This document shows, piece by piece, positions 35,165 through 37,243 of a DNA stretch of 37,243 nucleotides. A program made the translations under genes and the position numbers. The notes under the pieces were generated by a model. It ran no database searches. It was not told where the DNA came from and was given only the letters and a program-made list of their open reading frames with translations. This stretch comes from Lachnospiraceae bacterium (GTDB lineage: Bacteria; Bacillota; Clostridia; Lachnospirales; Lachnospiraceae), in NCBI GenBank assembly GCA_015056865.1, contig SVFM01000026.1:1-37243 (forward strand), read 5' to 3'. Position 1 is the first letter of the stretch. Each line of letters begins with the position of its first letter.

Positions 35165-35752
35165 TTATTCCAGTGTATTTCCTTTGAAAGCAAGGCCTAG
35201 GGTGGCACTTGGATGGATGGTATCGCCGGTTGTCAAGAGAAACTGTAGGGTAGTGCGGTCTGTATCCCAGCGATAGCCAATGGTTTTGATGTTTAGTTCT
35301 TGGGAGAAGGTTTCAATCTTGTCACTTTCGGCTCCATACAATTGCTGTAATTTTGCAACCTGATCCTCAAACCATTGCTGATAATCGTCGTCCAGATGGA
35401 AGTTGAATTTTATGACTTCTAAACTGCCCGCCACAAACTCAAAGGTGGCTTTGGCAGCCTGGCCGTCTAAGACATAACGATTTTTTGTCTTATAATAATT
35501 AATATTATAGGTAAATTTTTTTTTGTCCGGCTGGCCTTTGGTAGTATCCTGTGCCAGGTGATAGGGAAGCTTATCGTTGACCCAGGGTAAGGAGAGCCTC
35601 CACTCTATATTACCAAATTGATATTCCCCGTCAGACTGTAAGGATTCCAAAGATAGAGTAGTGTCATCATAGGTCTCTTTTTTGGGGAAATGCAGAATGA
35701 TCAGTAGTGCTATGACAAATAGAAGGATAACGGTGCCTGCCCCTTTTTTCAT
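35165..35752 (-). CDS. Membrane-anchored extracellular protein of unknown function (195 residues)
   Basis: The protein has a short basic start and one hydrophobic helix (about residues 6-22), then a soluble part with many aromatic and acidic residues. It should be an N-terminally anchored outer-face protein. No cysteine lipobox is present. AGGAGG lies 8 bases before the ATG. It is the last of three minus-strand genes, 6 bases after the Cys-rich secreted protein, so they form one transcript. I recognise no family; the WFEDQVAKLQQLYG stretch looks helical. Confidence 0.75.
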   Translation of the reverse strand: MKKGAGTVILLFVIALLIILHFPKKETYDDTTLSLESLQSDGEYQFGNIEWRLSLPWVNDKLPYHLAQDTTKGQPDKKKFTYNINYYKTKNRYVLDGQAAKATFEFVAGSLEVIKFNFHLDDDYQQWFEDQVAKLQQLYGAESDKIETFSQELNIKTIGYRWDTDRTTLQFLLTTGDTIHPSATLGLAFKGNTLE

Positions 35753-35758
35753 ACTGAT

Positions 35759-36166
35759 TTACCTCCTGTGTGAAATGTCCATGGGACATGTATCCAGTGT
35801 GCCGATAGAGCATTTCTCATGCACTTGGAAACAATTATGTTCATGATCATATATTTGTAAAACCTTACAACATGCAGGGCAGTATTCCTGGCTTCGGCTG
35901 GCATAATAATGGGAATAACAATCAGAGTCAGATAAACTTAAAAAGCCCTTGCCATATCCCGCGTGTTCTAATTTGGTATCATCTGTGCAAACAGATACTG
36001 TAAGCCAGGAACAATCGTCACACAAGGATTTAGGATTTGTGGAAATACTGTTTATAAAATCCCAAAATCCCTGGGAAGAAGGGGTTGTTTCCTGGGCATA
36101 GGCGGTTGGAGACATGGTACATATCAATATAAGGGCTAATAGGACTGACAGGGCTCGTTTCTTCAT
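35759..36166 (-). CDS. Small secreted cysteine-rich protein (135 residues)
   Basis: A classical signal peptide (MKKRALSVLLALILIC... with likely cleavage after AYA, near residue 24) is followed by a mature region of about 110 residues. That region has nine cysteines, including CDDC and CPACC, and several histidines. The spacing suggests disulfides or a metal site. AAAGGATAA precedes ATG at 36166. I do not recognise a family. It sits between two anchored proteins of unknown function on one transcript. Confidence 0.75.
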   Translation of the reverse strand: MKKRALSVLLALILICTMSPTAYAQETTPSSQGFWDFINSISTNPKSLCDDCSWLTVSVCTDDTKLEHAGYGKGFLSLSDSDCYSHYYASRSQEYCPACCKVLQIYDHEHNCFQVHEKCSIGTLDTCPMDISHRR

Positions 36167-36210
36167 ATATCTTGTTATCCTTTCTTATGCACATTATTGA
36201 TGTGTAATGA

Positions 36211-36747
36211 TTACGGTGCCGCATATCCAAAGGACTCAGCAATCTGCTTTGCCTCCTCGGAATTTTGGGCAGGTCCCCAAAAGGAGATTGAACTTTTCAT
36301 CCCATCAACCGCTTCAATACTGTCATCCATATACAAGTAGTGAATTGCATGAATGTCATCCCCATTTAATACCATATCAATAATATTTACACTGTTTTGA
36401 AACGACTTAATTGAATCATTCCAATCGGACAATAAAAAGGTAGTATTGTGTAAGGCATCCCGATAATTCCACCAATCAGACGGGAAAAGACCGGAATCGG
36501 ATTGATGTTTAAACCTGGTAGCATAATCAACATACTCAACCTCATCCACTGATACTGTTCCTTTCACATAGGAAGGAAGAACAAGGCTTGAATAATGTCG
36601 AATATCAACATCGAGCAAAGCCGTTTCGCCGGCACCGTTGGCCACTGGTATTGTACACTGAATCCGCTTTGGTATGTGTATGAAGGGTAATATAGCTGCA
36701 ACAATGACAATTAGCGCAATAATTATGATAGCTTTTTTCTTTTTCAT
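36211..36747 (-). CDS. Membrane-anchored protein of unknown function with a partial paralogue nearby (178 residues)
   Basis: A KKKK start and one hydrophobic helix (about residues 6-24) suggest an N-terminal anchor, with the rest outside the cell. The C-terminus reads FWGPAQNSEEAKQIAESFGY. The same ending, slightly changed, is found in a broken copy at 36976-37112. AAGGGGG precedes the ATG at 36747, and a good promoter lies upstream. First gene of the three-gene minus-strand group. No function recognised. Confidence 0.75.
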   Translation of the reverse strand: MKKKKAIIIIALIVIVAAILPFIHIPKRIQCTIPVANGAGETALLDVDIRHYSSLVLPSYVKGTVSVDEVEYVDYATRFKHQSDSGLFPSDWWNYRDALHNTTFLLSDWNDSIKSFQNSVNIIDMVLNGDDIHAIHYLYMDDSIEAVDGMKSSISFWGPAQNSEEAKQIAESFGYAAP

Positions 36748-36787
36748 CTTACATATTTCCCCCTTTATATGATATTTGTTTAGTTTT

Positions 36788-36816
36788 ATTATACAAAATA
36801 TTCCAATAATTGTAAA
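36788..36816 (-). promoter_or_regulatory. Promoter of the exported-protein group
   Basis: On the minus strand, TTTACA (36811-36816) and TATAAT (36788-36793) are separated by 17 bp, about 41 bases before the start codon. Confidence 0.7.
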
Positions 36817-36884
36817 TATAGTTTGCGAATATTTTGAAAAAAGGCGAACATTTTGAATTATTGTTTAAATTGCAGGCGTTGTGA

Positions 36885-36911
36885 GAGGGTATTCCAAAAT
36901 GGAATACCCTC
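36885..36911. repeat. Perfect 11-bp hairpin
   Basis: GAGGGTATTCC (36885-36895) and GGAATACCCTC (36901-36911) form a perfect stem with a 5-base loop. It lies between the broken paralogue's stop and the exported-protein promoter; a terminator for the broken copy is possible, but the T-run is poor. Confidence 0.6.
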
Positions 36912-36975
36912 ATATTTATTACGTATATACATTTCTTTTGGGCCAGAATCTTCTTAACATCTGCAGCTGTTCTGG

Positions 36976-37112
36976 CTACGGTACCCTATATCCAAAAGAT
37001 TCAGAAATCTGCTTTGCCTCCTCGGCGTTTTGGGCAGGTCCCCAAAAGGAAATTCCTCTTGTATGTCCATCAATACTATTACTTTCATCAAGATACGCAT
37101 AGTGAATTTTAC
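36976..37112 (-). pseudogene. 3' fragment of a paralogue of the 178-residue anchored protein
   Basis: Read on the minus strand, the fragment encodes IHYAYLDES and then ISFWGPAQNAEEAKQISES plus FGYRVP and a stop at 36976-36978. It matches the last third of the 36211-36747 protein (FWGPAQNSEEAKQIAES), with high DNA identity over the last 60 or so bases. The 5' two thirds are missing; the IS end begins where the match fades (about 37102-37118). Confidence 0.75.
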
Positions 37113-37243
37113 TGATTTGGGCGTGCGGACATTTTTTTAGACAGCCACACCTATGCTCCTTCTATAATCTAGAGGGCTAAGCCCTCCGAGTGTTGATTTA
37201 ATACGGTCCTTGCAGTACCAGTGCATGTACTCATCTACCTCCT
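37113..37243 (-). mobile_element. End of an IS3-family insertion sequence, cut by the window
   Basis: The transposase C-terminus lies at 37137-37243. The element end is probably near 37113, where TG starts a stretch running to the transposase stop, but the exact end and any target-site duplication cannot be fixed from one side. Confidence 0.6.
37137..37243 (-). CDS. IS3-family transposase, C-terminal 35 residues
   Basis: The minus-strand frame ends in EYMHWYCKDRIKSTLGGLSP followed by LDYRRS and a stop at 37137-37139. This is the hallmark ending of OrfB-type IS3-family (DDE) transposases. The catalytic core lies beyond the window. No frame break is seen in the visible part. Confidence 0.85.
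   Translation of the reverse strand, partial: EVDEYMHWYCKDRIKSTLGGLSPLDYRRSIGVAV

Noticed and set aside
36881..37102. Plus-strand 73-codon frame
   Set aside because: It runs antisense through the paralogue fragment, whose minus-strand reading matches the neighbouring protein.
1..37243. CRISPR array, tRNA or rRNA genes, phage structural genes
   Set aside because: I saw no regularly spaced short repeats, tRNA-like cloverleaf sequences, rRNA stretches or phage gene patterns in the window.

Overview
The window looks like chromosome from an endospore-forming member of the Clostridia, most likely Lachnospiraceae. This rests on a full-length spoIVA, a T-box leader on tyrS, strong AGGAGG-type ribosome binding sites, the alr-mazF and PNP-cdd-permease gene pairs, LytTR/GHKL signalling genes and moderate G+C. 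I could not run a database search, so the genus is not determined.

Layout, left to right. (1) 1-4171: the 3' part of a large secreted beta-helix protein that resembles carbohydrate-active GH141-type enzymes and carries two tandem discoidin-like modules. (2) 4279-5574, minus strand: an AAA/DUF4143 ATPase of unknown role, facing the beta-helix gene across a bidirectional terminator. (3) 5808-7832: a MoxR ATPase plus VWA (CoxE-like) pair. (4) 7850-10975: promoter, Tyr T-box, tyrS and spoIVA. The tyrS terminator hairpin buries the spoIVA Shine-Dalgarno sequence. (5) 11014-13754: a nucleoside and base salvage operon of PNP, cytidine deaminase and NCS2 permease. (6) 13865-17954: a membrane-anchored MutS-like ATPase, RNase H, a 55-residue membrane protein, a HAD phosphatase and a WYL regulator. 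(7) 17931-19844, minus strand: an ABC-F ATPase.

(8) 19845-20181 is a divergent intergenic region. It holds a 194-bp foldback element with 48-bp perfect arms, then the rex promoter with a palindromic candidate operator. (9) 20182-25282: rex, nnr, alr, mazF without a visible antitoxin, and a CNNM/CorC-type membrane protein. (10) 25286-29773: a YebC-family protein, an O-acetylhomoserine sulfhydrylase-type enzyme, a GT2 glycosyltransferase and a polytopic membrane protein. (11) 29782-34951: a LytTR response regulator, a GHKL kinase with no sensor domain, and two ABC exporter half-transporters. Two direct repeats spaced 21 bp apart lie just upstream of the exporter promoter and are a likely LytTR operator. 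(12) 35165-36747, minus strand: three exported or membrane-anchored proteins of unknown function. A broken paralogue of the third and the end of an IS3-family insertion sequence close the window.

Most of the window is core chromosome. The parts that standard annotation leaves unexplained are the foldback element at 19881-20074, the buried spoIVA ribosome binding site, the repeat operator at 31154-31221, and the accessory right end.
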